Shown here: piece after piece, positions 1 to 6,264 of the stretch
Position numbering within the stretch: position 1 is the first letter of the stretch
How the letters are laid out: every line of letters starts with the position of its first letter
Origin: a bacterium
GTDB taxonomy: Bacteria; Blakebacterota; Blakebacteria; Blakebacterales; Blakebacteraceae
DNA: 8,221 nt
Assembly (NCBI GenBank): GCA_025774205.1
Contig: JALGWK010000058.1
Location: 1 to 8,221, forward strand
Direction: 5' to 3'
Notes under the pieces: generated by a model
The model's database searches: none
Told to the model about the DNA's origin: nothing
The model's input: only the letters and a program-made list of their open reading frames with translations
Position numbers and translations under genes: made by a program

Positions 1-111
1 GACGTCTTTGTCACACAGCCATCCACAGCCATCCTTATCCTTGAAAAACTTCATGGGCCGTGCCGGTTTGTGGGTCTCTGTGCTTGCCTCGAGCCTCTCA
101 TCCGGTTCCAT
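1..111 (-). CDS. N-terminal fragment of an unrecognised protein (3' part outside the window)
   Basis: An ATG at 109-111 is preceded by a strong ribosome binding site (GGAAAGGAG, about 7 bases upstream). It opens a frame that stays open for all 37 codons to the window edge. The peptide begins MEPDERLEAS, is charged and hydrophilic for about 20 residues, then reads MKFFKDKDGCGWLCDKDV. The second methionine (residue 20) begins a more motif-like stretch and could be an alternative start, but the Shine-Dalgarno sequence favours the first. There is no signal peptide. Two cysteines (C29 and C33, spaced CxxxC) are visible. I do not recognise the family. It lies 127 bases downstream of the DsrE-like gene on the same strand, so it may be the last operon member or the first gene of another unit. 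The spacing and Shine-Dalgarno sequence support a real gene; the function is unknown. Confidence 0.6.
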   Translation of the reverse strand, partial: MEPDERLEASTETHKPARPMKFFKDKDGCGWLCDKDV

Positions 112-145
112 GATATGCTCCTTTCCGAGCAGTTGATCTCCCTTT

Positions 146-217
146 CCCGCAATCGGGGCGCGGGGTGAGGGAATCGGTAGTACAACGTTCACGCCGGCCG
201 GTGGAATCGAAGGCCGG
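146..217 (-). other. Intergenic GC-rich inverted repeats between the DsrE-like gene and the downstream gene
   Basis: Two potential hairpins lie in the 127-base gap. One pairs CCGGCC (194-199) with GGCCGG (212-217) across a 12-base loop. The other pairs CCCGC (146-150) with GCGGG (160-164) across 9 bases. Neither is followed by a T-run on the minus strand, so neither is a convincing intrinsic terminator. They could be processing or attenuation structures that let the last gene be expressed at a different level, or they could be chance in GC-rich DNA. I see no clear sigma-70 promoter in the gap. Confidence 0.25.
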
Positions 218-238
218 TTCATCGCATGTCGAGTACAC

Positions 239-613
239 TCAGTAACTGAGGGTCGAGGTCGCCTCCAGGGAATCTGTCACAACACGGGCCGCAGCGACCA
301 TCTCCGCTTCTTCAATGAGCAGCTCGGGGCCGATCTCCCGTTCTTTCAGGCAGGGGGTGCAGACCAGCATCTTCCCACCCAGTTCGAAGAAATTCGCGAC
401 CAGCTCCTTCAACGGCGGGAGATTCGCGGCGAAGATATGGTCCGCGATGCCCTTCTGCGCCACCAGCACCGCGACACCCTGCAGGGCGACCGACACCTCT
501 ACATCCATCACCAGGGCGGCGTTCGCCATCACAAAGGGGAACGATGCCCGTTCAGGATCTTCCGGTCCAAAGGTGGCGATGATGAGCATCTTCTCAGTAG
601 TTTCTTCAGCCAT
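239..613 (-). CDS. DsrE-family sulfurtransferase/peroxiredoxin-like protein
   Basis: This is a 124-residue cytoplasmic protein of the DsrE/DsrF-like alpha/beta fold. It has an N-terminal beta strand (MLIIATFGPED), an Ala/Val-rich helix (FVMANAALVMDVEVSVAL), the segment GIADHIFAANLPPLKELVANF, and then a CxxC motif, CTPC (C85 and C88), after ELGGKMLV. In this superfamily the cysteine in that region carries the persulfide or acts as a redox centre. Relatives with a CxxC are often annotated as peroxiredoxin-like DsrE proteins. It starts at an ATG with a modest purine-rich site (GAGAAAGAGAT), 23 bases after the QmoC-like gene. Its likely role, inferred from the shared operon with a TusA-like carrier and a Qmo/Hdr-like complex, is to receive or donate sulfane sulfur. 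No partner DsrF or DsrH gene is seen, so it is not the DsrEFH hexamer. Confidence 0.85.
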   Translation of the reverse strand: MAEETTEKMLIIATFGPEDPERASFPFVMANAALVMDVEVSVALQGVAVLVAQKGIADHIFAANLPPLKELVANFFELGGKMLVCTPCLKEREIGPELLIEEAEMVAAARVVTDSLEATSTLSY

Positions 614-636
614 CGTCTATCTCTTTCTCATGTCTA

Positions 637-1755
637 TCACGTTGTTACAGGTACGGTCTCCGTGGCTTCCACGGTCGACTTCGCTTTCGCCTTCACGGTG
701 ACCAGGTATATCACCAGCGGGCGGTAGAGCAGGTGAGCCCATTTCCCGAAAGGCACCTCGACCACGAGCATGGGCACAGCCACGGCCAGGTGGATGACAT
801 ACATCACATAGGTCGGAACCGGCATGCCTCCCATCCGCAGGAGGTGAACAAGAATCCCGGTCAGTGAAGTCAGGAACAGCAGGATCAGGAACATCCAGTC
901 AGTCGGATGGGAATGCCTGTGGATCTCGTGGCGCTTTCGGAGGCGGCCGATCATCATGTCCGCGCTGACGTAGAGAAGCACTGCTGTCGCGTAGTACCCG
1001 AAGAGAGAGGTCACGTTCCAGCCGTCCGTCTGGAACCACCGCAGCAGCACCATGATCAGGATGAGCATCGTCGCGTAACCGGTCACCAGCAGGAAGTGCT
1101 TCAGCCAGTGCATCCTCGAGTGATCACACTCCCGCCACCGCTTCTGTGTCATGGCATGACTGAGGAACGTACTGATCTCCGAAAGGTAGATGGACGGCCC
1201 CGCTCTGACGTCACCCATCACGAACCTGCGCAACCTCCAGGCGTTGGTAAGCAGGAAGAAACTGAGGGTTGCCGCCATGATCCAATCGCCGTACTCCACC
1301 CACTTCACCGGCGCGAACGTGTTCAGGGAGACTCGATCGGTGAGCATCGGCCCGTGGAAGAGGACGAACAGGAGCACCACGAAGAGGCTGACGGCCAGGG
1401 TCAGGCCGACCTCCCAGACCTTCGATGTGTAGAGCTTCCGTGCGATACCGGTCCAGTCGTAGCGGGAGATGAGCCACCGGCGCGTCGCCATCATGATCTC
1501 CCCCGGGTTGGCTTCCCGGGGACAGGTCTCGGAGCACTCTCCGCAGTAGTAGCAGAGCCATGGCTCCGGGGACGCTTCCAGCTTTTCAGTGAGTCCCAGC
1601 TGCAGGTAGCGGATCACCTTCCGGGGGAAGACCGTCTCCCCTTTCGAGAGCGGGCAGATCGCGGTGCAGTTACCGCAGTTGAAGCAGGCACTGACGTCGG
1701 CGGCACCGAAGCGCTCGATCTCGGAGATGAGGGTGGGGTCGGCGCGCAGACTCAT
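637..1755 (-). CDS. QmoC-like subunit: HdrC ferredoxin domain fused to HdrE-type membrane cytochrome b
   Basis: This 372-residue protein has the two-part architecture of QmoC. The N-terminal cytoplasmic HdrC domain carries two complete C-x2-C-x2-C-x3-C motifs (C24/27/30/34 and C68/71/74/78), expected to bind two 4Fe-4S clusters. The rest is a NarI/HdrE-like membrane domain. It has about six hydrophobic segments near residues 114-135, 155-172, 217-239, 250-268, 285-305 and 314-334. Histidines in or beside them (H200, H216, H220, H304, H322, H341) are candidate haem b ligands. Its family role is to connect the soluble flavoproteins to the quinone pool at the cytoplasmic membrane. The gene overlaps the upstream winged-helix gene by 4 bases (ATGA), so translation is probably coupled. 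The C-terminal tail after residue 355 is Lys/Thr/Glu-rich and probably cytoplasmic. The direction of electron flow cannot be read from sequence. Ortholog status to true qmoC needs a phylogeny. Confidence 0.9.
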   Translation of the reverse strand: MSLRADPTLISEIERFGAADVSACFNCGNCTAICPLSKGETVFPRKVIRYLQLGLTEKLEASPEPWLCYYCGECSETCPREANPGEIMMATRRWLISRYDWTGIARKLYTSKVWEVGLTLAVSLFVVLLFVLFHGPMLTDRVSLNTFAPVKWVEYGDWIMAATLSFFLLTNAWRLRRFVMGDVRAGPSIYLSEISTFLSHAMTQKRWRECDHSRMHWLKHFLLVTGYATMLILIMVLLRWFQTDGWNVTSLFGYYATAVLLYVSADMMIGRLRKRHEIHRHSHPTDWMFLILLFLTSLTGILVHLLRMGGMPVPTYVMYVIHLAVAVPMLVVEVPFGKWAHLLYRPLVIYLVTVKAKAKSTVEATETVPVTT

Positions 1756-2066
1756 GCTTCATCCTCCGGGGAATCCGCCAATCGGTAGAGAGGCCAGTCT
1801 CCGTCCATGCCCTCCTCGACCGCCAGTCCGTACTTCTTCATGGCGGAGATGTGCCAGAGAGCTGTAGCCGGATCGATTCCGGCTTCACGAGCCACAGTCG
1901 GGACCGTGACCGGTTCCCCGGCCAGGGCTTGCTTCACCTTCCGGCGGATCGATTTCTTCTCCTTCTGCAGTTCCCGGGCACGATCCACCTGGTCCGGACG
2001 CTCATTACGGAGCCGCTTCAGGAATTCCTTCAGTTCCGGATCCATCACCTTCCTGTCTTCAGTCAC
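1752..2066 (-). CDS. Small winged helix-turn-helix protein embedded in the Qmo-like operon
   Basis: This is a 104-residue basic/acidic protein. The first half is a highly charged, probably helical region (LKEFLKRLRNERPDQVDRA and onward to about residue 48). The second half reads as a winged helix. PVTVPTVAREAGIDPATAL resembles the helix-turn-helix, WHISAMKKYGLAVEEG the recognition and following helix, and DGDWPLYRLA the wing strand. I chose the GTG at 2064-2066 because GGAGGT stands 6 bases before it; the ATG at 2043-2045 has a poorer, closer site. It overlaps the preceding flavoprotein gene by 8 bases and the following QmoC-like gene by 4, so it is made in step with the complex. It could be an autoregulator, or a small structural or assembly protein that reuses the fold. 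I do not assign a target. Confidence 0.8.
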   Translation of the reverse strand: MTEDRKVMDPELKEFLKRLRNERPDQVDRARELQKEKKSIRRKVKQALAGEPVTVPTVAREAGIDPATALWHISAMKKYGLAVEEGMDGDWPLYRLADSPEDEA

Positions 2067-3870
2067 TGGCTACCTCCACAGGGTCGGCACACATCGCGTC
2101 GACCATGGCTTCGAACTGATCGAGCGTCCAGCCATTGATATCGATCGCGCGGGTCGGACACACCGCAACACAGGCTCCGCAGCCGGTGCAGAGCGCCTCG
2201 TTCACGACCGCTTTACGGATGGCCCTGCCGTCGATCACGGATTCAACGATCTTGAGGGCGCCGTCGTATTCGCACTGTGACAGGCAGATCCCGGTGCCCT
2301 CGCAACGGTCGGCGTTCACCCGGGCCACATAGGGTTCCAGATCGACATGTCCCCTTGTCAACAGGCCTGCAACCTTCACTGCCGCGGCGGAGGCGGAAGC
2401 ACAGCTCTCTTCGATGTCGCGGGGGCTCTGGCAGGTTCCCGCCAGGACCACCCCCGCCACCGCCATCTCGACCGGACGGAGCTTGGGGTGGACCTCCTGG
2501 AGAAAACCGTCCGCGCCCGCAGGGAGTTTCAGTGATTCCGCCAGGGGACCGACATCGGCCGGCTCCATCCCGACCGCCAGTACAACCAGGTCGACGGCTA
2601 CCTCTATCTCCATACCTGCGGTCAGGTTGTCTTTGACGGTGATGAGCAGGTTCCCGGTATCGTCGGGTGCTGCCATTGTTACCACCGGCGGTGTTGCCGG
2701 CTCATAGCAGAGGAAGGACACACCATCGCGCGAGGCTCGCTCGTAGATCTCTTCGTGGTTACGGCCGTAGGTCCTGATATCACGGTAGAGATCGTAGACG
2801 AATACTCCGGGGAATTTCTCGATGAGATCACTTTCAGCCTTCAGTGTGGCGGTGCAGCAGATCCGGGAGCAGTTCTCGTTCAGGGGACGGCCCGGTTTCG
2901 GTTTTTGGATCCCCTCGATCTGCCGGCTGCCGACGCAGTGAATGAAAGCTGCCCGCCGGATCATCTTTCCATTCACGGTAAGATCGCCATCAGCCCTGGT
3001 CTCATTGAGGATCTGGATAAAATCAGGCAGTGTCACTACTTCGGGGAACTGTCCGAACCCGAACTCCCCCATATCCGGCTCGTAGGGCCTGGAGCCCGTG
3101 GCCACGATGACGGCTCCAGCCGGGATCTCGAGGTCCTCCGTCGATCCGTCGCCTCTCTCCTGTTCCACCATGACGGTGAAATTCCCCACGTAGCCGGTTG
3201 CGCCGGTCACGCGGGCACCGGTCAGAACGGTGATCTCTTCCAGGGCCGAAACGTCCCTGACCAGCGTACGAACCAGTTCCGCTCCGCTCTCACCGGTTGG
3301 GAAGACGGTGCCGAATTCAGCGACCTGGCCGCCGAGTCGGGAGCTCTTTTCGACGATGGTCACGGGCAGTCCGTAAACCGCGAGATCGAGGGCGGCACGA
3401 AGGCCGGCAACCCCGCCACCCAGCACGAGCGCGCGCGAAGTCGCTCCGACCCTGATCAGGGAGAGGGGTTCGTGATGGCGGACCCGGGCGATCGCGGCCC
3501 GGACGAGCGTCGTGGCCTTCGCGGTCGCCTCTCCGGTGCTCGCATGCACCCAGCTGACCTGCTCACGGATGTTGACATGCTCATAGAGGAACTGGTTGAG
3601 TCCACCCCGCACCACCGCGCTCCGGAAGGTGGTCTCATGCAGGCTCGGCGAGCAGGAGGCCACGACGATCCGGTTCAGTCCGTGTTTCTCGATATCCTCG
3701 ACGATCAGTTCCTGCCCGGGATCCGCGCACATGAAGGTGTAGGTCCGTGAGACCGTGACATCGGGGAGATTACCTGCGTCTTCGGCCACCTTCTCCACAT
3801 CAACCTTGTCGGAGATATTCCCTCCGCAGTGGCAGATGTAAACGCCGATCTTCACTTCTTCACTGTTCAT
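2059..3870 (-). CDS. HdrA/QmoB-like flavin- and iron-sulfur-containing oxidoreductase subunit
   Basis: This 603-residue soluble HdrA-family protein has three parts. The N-terminal HdrA domain carries conserved cysteines in CHCGGN (C13, C15), the FMCADPGQ segment (C48) and CSPSLHETTFR (C73). The FAD/NAD-binding Rossmann region has GGGVAGLRAA starting at residue 151, a VATGSRPYEP segment at 257, and a CSRICC motif (C334, C338, C339). The C-terminal ferredoxin domain has one complete motif, C561/564/567/571. Its first motif is incomplete: C523, C529 and C533 are present, but the second cysteine position is threonine (CEGTGIC). Classical QmoB, as I recall it, carries a fused MvhD domain at its C-terminus. 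Here the chain ends just after the ferredoxin domain and a separate MvhD-like gene is upstream. The ATG overlaps the stop of the upstream HdrA-like gene by 4 bases. Expected role: FAD-mediated electron transfer between the sulfur-handling site and the QmoC-like subunit. Confidence 0.9.
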   Translation of the reverse strand: MNSEEVKIGVYICHCGGNISDKVDVEKVAEDAGNLPDVTVSRTYTFMCADPGQELIVEDIEKHGLNRIVVASCSPSLHETTFRSAVVRGGLNQFLYEHVNIREQVSWVHASTGEATAKATTLVRAAIARVRHHEPLSLIRVGATSRALVLGGGVAGLRAALDLAVYGLPVTIVEKSSRLGGQVAEFGTVFPTGESGAELVRTLVRDVSALEEITVLTGARVTGATGYVGNFTVMVEQERGDGSTEDLEIPAGAVIVATGSRPYEPDMGEFGFGQFPEVVTLPDFIQILNETRADGDLTVNGKMIRRAAFIHCVGSRQIEGIQKPKPGRPLNENCSRICCTATLKAESDLIEKFPGVFVYDLYRDIRTYGRNHEEIYERASRDGVSFLCYEPATPPVVTMAAPDDTGNLLITVKDNLTAGMEIEVAVDLVVLAVGMEPADVGPLAESLKLPAGADGFLQEVHPKLRPVEMAVAGVVLAGTCQSPRDIEESCASASAAAVKVAGLLTRGHVDLEPYVARVNADRCEGTGICLSQCEYDGALKIVESVIDGRAIRKAVVNEALCTGCGACVAVCPTRAIDINGWTLDQFEAMVDAMCADPVEVASD

Positions 3871-5207
3871 CGGATTTCCATTCCGGCGGAAACCGCACAG
3901 ACCGCGTCGCCTGCCGGTTCCCTCTTCTTCAGATAGCCCGAGACGGCCATGGCGGCCGCTCCCGCTTCCGCGATCGCGTCGACGATGTCCTTCGGTCCGG
4001 CCGCGGTTCCCGCGACGAAGATCCCCGGTTCATTCGTTCGGCAGGGTTCGATGGTTGGCTTCGGTACCGTCACGAAGCCGTCAGAACTCACACTGATCGG
4101 CATCCGGTCCCGAAGATCCGCCGCCGGCAGCATGCCGAGAGAGAGGACCACGAGATCGTGGGTACGCTCCTCGACCTGACCCAGTTCGTCGATGTGTTCG
4201 AAGCGGACCTCTACGTTACGGTCCCCGGCTTCGTCGATGCGGGCCACCTTTCCCTTCACGAACTCGATCCCCATGGCTGACGCGTTCTGAAAGAAGGTCT
4301 CGTAGCCCTTTCCGAAGGCCCGGATGTCCATGTAGTAGATCGTGATGTCCGCGAACGGCAGCGCGCCCGACAGGAGCATCGCCTGCTTGATGGCGTACAT
4401 GCAGCAGACACGGGAACAGTAGGGAACACCCAGGCTCCTGTCCCGTGAACCGGCGCACTGCACGAAGGCCACGGAATCGGGGACTTTTCCGTCGGCCGGG
4501 CGGAGGACACGTCCGTAGGGTCCGTGAGGCGCGAGCAGGCGCTCCATGGTGAGAGGCGAGATCACATTTACGATCTCGTTACCCCGGTACTCCTCCTTGG
4601 CTCCCATGGGAGTCGTCTCGAAGCCGGTTGCGACAACCACAGAACGGGCCGTTATCTCGATCTCGCGCGGCTTCTGATCGAAGACCACCGCGTCCGTCGG
4701 ACAGGCCACGGCACATTGACCGCAGAGATTGCATTCCATGGGGTCGAGGATCGCCAGCTGCGGGATCGCATTGGTGAAGGGGATGTAAATCGCCCGGTGC
4801 GCCGAAAGACCGCCCTCGAATTCGTCGGCTACATCCGCGTCGCAGGCGTATTCACAAAGGCGGCACCCGATGCAGAGATCTTCGTCCACATAGCGCGGTT
4901 GAAGGGTTACGCGGACGGAGAAATCCTCGTCGTGCCGGGTGACCGACTCCACCTCTGCCAGCGTGAGGATCCGGATGTTCTCGTGGTGCGCTGTCGCTGC
5001 CATCTTCGGGGTGGTGATGCAACTGGCACAATCGAGCGTGGGAAAGACCTTCGACAGGCCGATCATCTTCCCGCCGATACTGGGCTCCTTCTCCACAATG
5101 GCGACCTGCAATCCGAGGTCGGCAAGATCGAGGGCGGTCTGCAGGCCGGCGATGCCGCCGCCGATTACGAGCGTGTCGACGGTTTCAGTGGACGCCGCGC
5201 GGTTCAT
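3867..5207 (-). CDS. HdrA/QmoA-like FAD oxidoreductase with inserted two-cluster ferredoxin domain
   Basis: This 446-residue soluble flavoprotein has an FAD-binding GGGIAGLQTALDLA at about residues 16-29, then EKEPSIGGKM and LDCASC (C60, C63). An inserted ferredoxin domain follows, with C112/115/118/122 (CIGCRLCEYAC) and C159/162/165/169 (CNLCGQCAVACP), both complete. Further on are VVATGFE (residue 191), FVQCAGSRD, the HdrA signature CSRVCCMYAIKQA (C264, C268, C269) and a C-terminal FAD motif GIFVAGTAAGPKDIVDAIAEAGAAA. The frame stays open 26 codons further upstream to 5285. I chose the ATG at 5205-5207 because it gives the usual short N-terminus before the Rossmann motif, forms an ATGA overlap with the MvhD-like stop, and has a GAAGGGGCGG site before it. 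It lacks the N-terminal HdrA domain found in the downstream paralogue. It probably pairs with that protein as the QmoA/QmoB-type flavoprotein dimer. Confidence 0.9.
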   Translation of the reverse strand: MNRAASTETVDTLVIGGGIAGLQTALDLADLGLQVAIVEKEPSIGGKMIGLSKVFPTLDCASCITTPKMAATAHHENIRILTLAEVESVTRHDEDFSVRVTLQPRYVDEDLCIGCRLCEYACDADVADEFEGGLSAHRAIYIPFTNAIPQLAILDPMECNLCGQCAVACPTDAVVFDQKPREIEITARSVVVATGFETTPMGAKEEYRGNEIVNVISPLTMERLLAPHGPYGRVLRPADGKVPDSVAFVQCAGSRDRSLGVPYCSRVCCMYAIKQAMLLSGALPFADITIYYMDIRAFGKGYETFFQNASAMGIEFVKGKVARIDEAGDRNVEVRFEHIDELGQVEERTHDLVVLSLGMLPAADLRDRMPISVSSDGFVTVPKPTIEPCRTNEPGIFVAGTAAGPKDIVDAIAEAGAAAMAVSGYLKKREPAGDAVCAVSAGMEIR

Positions 5208-5596
5208 GTTTCCGCCCCTTCGTAGGCCAGGATCGAGTTCATGTCGGCCACTTCCTTGAGAAACGACTTCGTGCAGACCGTGCATATCGAGGTCAGTTTC
5301 AGGCGGCGGGGATTGATGCCCTGCTCTTTGAGCCCCAGTGACACCCGATCGATCCGGGCTGCCAGCTTCTCGTATGCGCCCTCATAGGGGCACTCCACTC
5401 CGCACGACATGACGATGATCCCCCCTATCCCCTTCTCGAAGCTGTCATAGTAGAATGACTCGGGGAAGACGACGGGGGATGGGACCCGAAGCACGAAGGT
5501 GTTGGCCGGGTAGCTCAGATGAGCCTGGCCCACGGCGTCGGCGCCGGGATAGGCACAGGCCGCCGAGGCCAGGATAAGGATCCGGTCGGTCCCCAC
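5204..5596 (-). CDS. MvhD/FlpD-like (hydrogenase iron-sulfur subunit family) electron-transfer protein
   Basis: This 130-residue cytoplasmic protein follows the MvhD/FlpD pattern. It has CAYPGADAVGQAHLSYP (C14), the RVP segment around residues 37-39, the helix ESFYYDSFEKGIGGIIVMSCGVECPYEGAYE (interrupted here only for description; C65, C69), and a C-terminal LTSICTVCTKSFLKEV (C105, C108). Family members bind one 2Fe-2S cluster and pass electrons between HdrA-type flavoproteins and a partner enzyme. Some residues differ from what I expect of the family: the first Cys of the N-terminal CxxC-like motif is serine or alanine (SAAC), and the RVxC position is RVPS. The added CxxC near the C-terminus may supply replacement ligands. 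The start is a GTG at 5594-5596, 4 bases after the TusA-like stop, with no strong Shine-Dalgarno sequence, which suggests coupling. In classical Qmo this module is fused to QmoB. Confidence 0.83.
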   Translation of the reverse strand: MGTDRILILASAACAYPGADAVGQAHLSYPANTFVLRVPSPVVFPESFYYDSFEKGIGGIIVMSCGVECPYEGAYEKLAARIDRVSLGLKEQGINPRRLKLTSICTVCTKSFLKEVADMNSILAYEGAET

Positions 5597-5600
5597 GGTG

Positions 5601-5858
5601 CTACTTGCCGCGCTTCACGAACAGCCGGTCGTAGCCTTCGTCGGCCTCGAGCGCTCCCAGGAATTCATGGCCCACCTTGTTCGCCCAGATGGGGATATCG
5701 CTTCTGGTACCGGGGTCATTCGAGCGGATCTCGAGGATCCCGCCAACCGGGACTCCACCGATACCTTTCTTGGCTTCAAGGAGGGGGCCGGGGCAGGCGC
5801 TGCCGCGCGCGTCGACCATCTTTGCCGCTTCCAGACTCGTCAGTTCCATCGTGTCCAT
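5601..5858 (-). CDS. tusA: TusA-family sulfur carrier protein
   Basis: This 85-residue protein of the TusA/SirA/YedF fold carries the signature CPGP (C22 to P25) in RGSACPGPLLEAKKGIG. The downstream strand and helix (ILEIRSNDPGTRSDIPIWA, then NKVGHEFLGALEADEGYDR) are typical of the family. The cysteine forms a persulfide and hands sulfane sulfur to partners. The start ATG at 5856-5858 has GAGGAAG about 5 bases before it; the ATG three codons later is less well placed. It lies 35 bases after the ArsR-family gene and 4 bases before the MvhD-like gene. Placement with a DsrE-family protein and a Qmo/Hdr-like complex suggests a dedicated sulfur-relay paralogue rather than the housekeeping TusA of tRNA thiolation. 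That is inferred from context, and the symbol denotes family only. Confidence 0.93.
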   Translation of the reverse strand: MDTMELTSLEAAKMVDARGSACPGPLLEAKKGIGGVPVGGILEIRSNDPGTRSDIPIWANKVGHEFLGALEADEGYDRLFVKRGK

Positions 5859-5893
5859 GTCACTTCCTCTGTTGGGGCGGGCGTGCCGCCAGA

Positions 5894-6238
5894 TCAGTCT
5901 TTAACAGCGTGGTCGAGGAGCCTCCCCGACTTCTCGAGCTCTTCCAGGAGCCCTTCCTGCATAAGCACCGATCCGCGCAGGAACTTCTGGTTCCGTACGC
6001 GGTAGAAAACGTTATGCCCGTCGCGCCGCTGGGAGACTGCGCTGCGGTCCTTCATGATCGCCAGGTGCTGGGAAACAGCAGACATCGACATTCCGAGTTC
6101 GTTCGCTATGTCGCCGACGCAGAGTTCTCTCTTCCCAAGGAGGTTGAGGATCCTCAGGCGTGCCGCATTGGAGAAGATCCCGCAGAATCTGGCCTGCAGG
6201 GCGAAAACATCTGGTGGTTTATTGTTTTGCATATTCAT
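5894..6238 (-). CDS. ArsR-family winged-helix transcriptional regulator
   Basis: This 114-residue regulator fits the ArsR/SmtB fold. FCGIFSNAARLRILNLLGKR is the conserved N-terminal helix pair. ELCVGDIANELGMSMSAVSQ followed by HLAIMKDRSAV is the helix-turn-helix, and RRDGHNVFYRV is the wing. The open frame reaches a TTG at 6268, but I chose the ATG at 6236-6238 because AGGAG lies 10 bases before it; an ATG two codons later is also possible. Cysteines are C19 and C40 (the latter in ELCVGD). Classical arsenic sensors have ELCVCD with two cysteines there, so the second is missing. A single-Cys or C19/C40 redox or persulfide mechanism, or an apo-type regulator, is plausible. As first gene of the operon, divergent from the repeat-protein gene, it probably controls itself and the sulfur genes. 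The inducer is not identifiable from sequence. Confidence 0.9.
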   Translation of the reverse strand: MNMQNNKPPDVFALQARFCGIFSNAARLRILNLLGKRELCVGDIANELGMSMSAVSQHLAIMKDRSAVSQRRDGHNVFYRVRNQKFLRGSVLMQEGLLEELEKSGRLLDHAVKD

Positions 6239-6248
6239 ATATCTGCAA
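6227..6248. promoter_or_regulatory. Imperfect inverted repeat over the arsR-like start codon (candidate operator)
   Basis: TTGCATAT (6227-6234) and ATCTGCAA (6241-6248) are inverted repeats matching at 7 of 8 positions around a 6-base AT-rich spacer. The site covers the regulator's start codon and sits just downstream of its ribosome binding site. ArsR-family proteins usually bind AT-rich imperfect palindromes near their own promoter, so this is a candidate autoregulatory site. It could instead form a weak RNA hairpin that hides the start. Assigned from symmetry alone. Confidence 0.3.
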
Positions 6249-6264
6249 CTCCTAATGTTAAATA

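Noticed and set aside
907-1788. Long plus-strand open frame opposite the QmoC-like gene
   Set aside because: It is antisense to a clear family member, has no recognisable domain and has a biased Arg/His/Pro/Gly-rich composition typical of a shadow frame in GC-rich DNA.
2755-3750. Long plus-strand open frame opposite the second HdrA-like gene
   Set aside because: It is antisense to the conserved FAD domain and has no family motifs or ribosome binding site. It is a GC-driven shadow.
4524-5225. Plus-strand open frame opposite the first HdrA-like gene
   Set aside because: It is antisense to two complete ferredoxin motifs of a real gene and is itself unrecognisable.
5208-5285. Longer start for the first HdrA-like protein
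   Set aside because: It would overlap most of the C-terminal coding part of the MvhD-like gene by about 80 bases and add an untypical N-terminus. The ATG at 5207 with the ATGA overlap and Shine-Dalgarno sequence is better.
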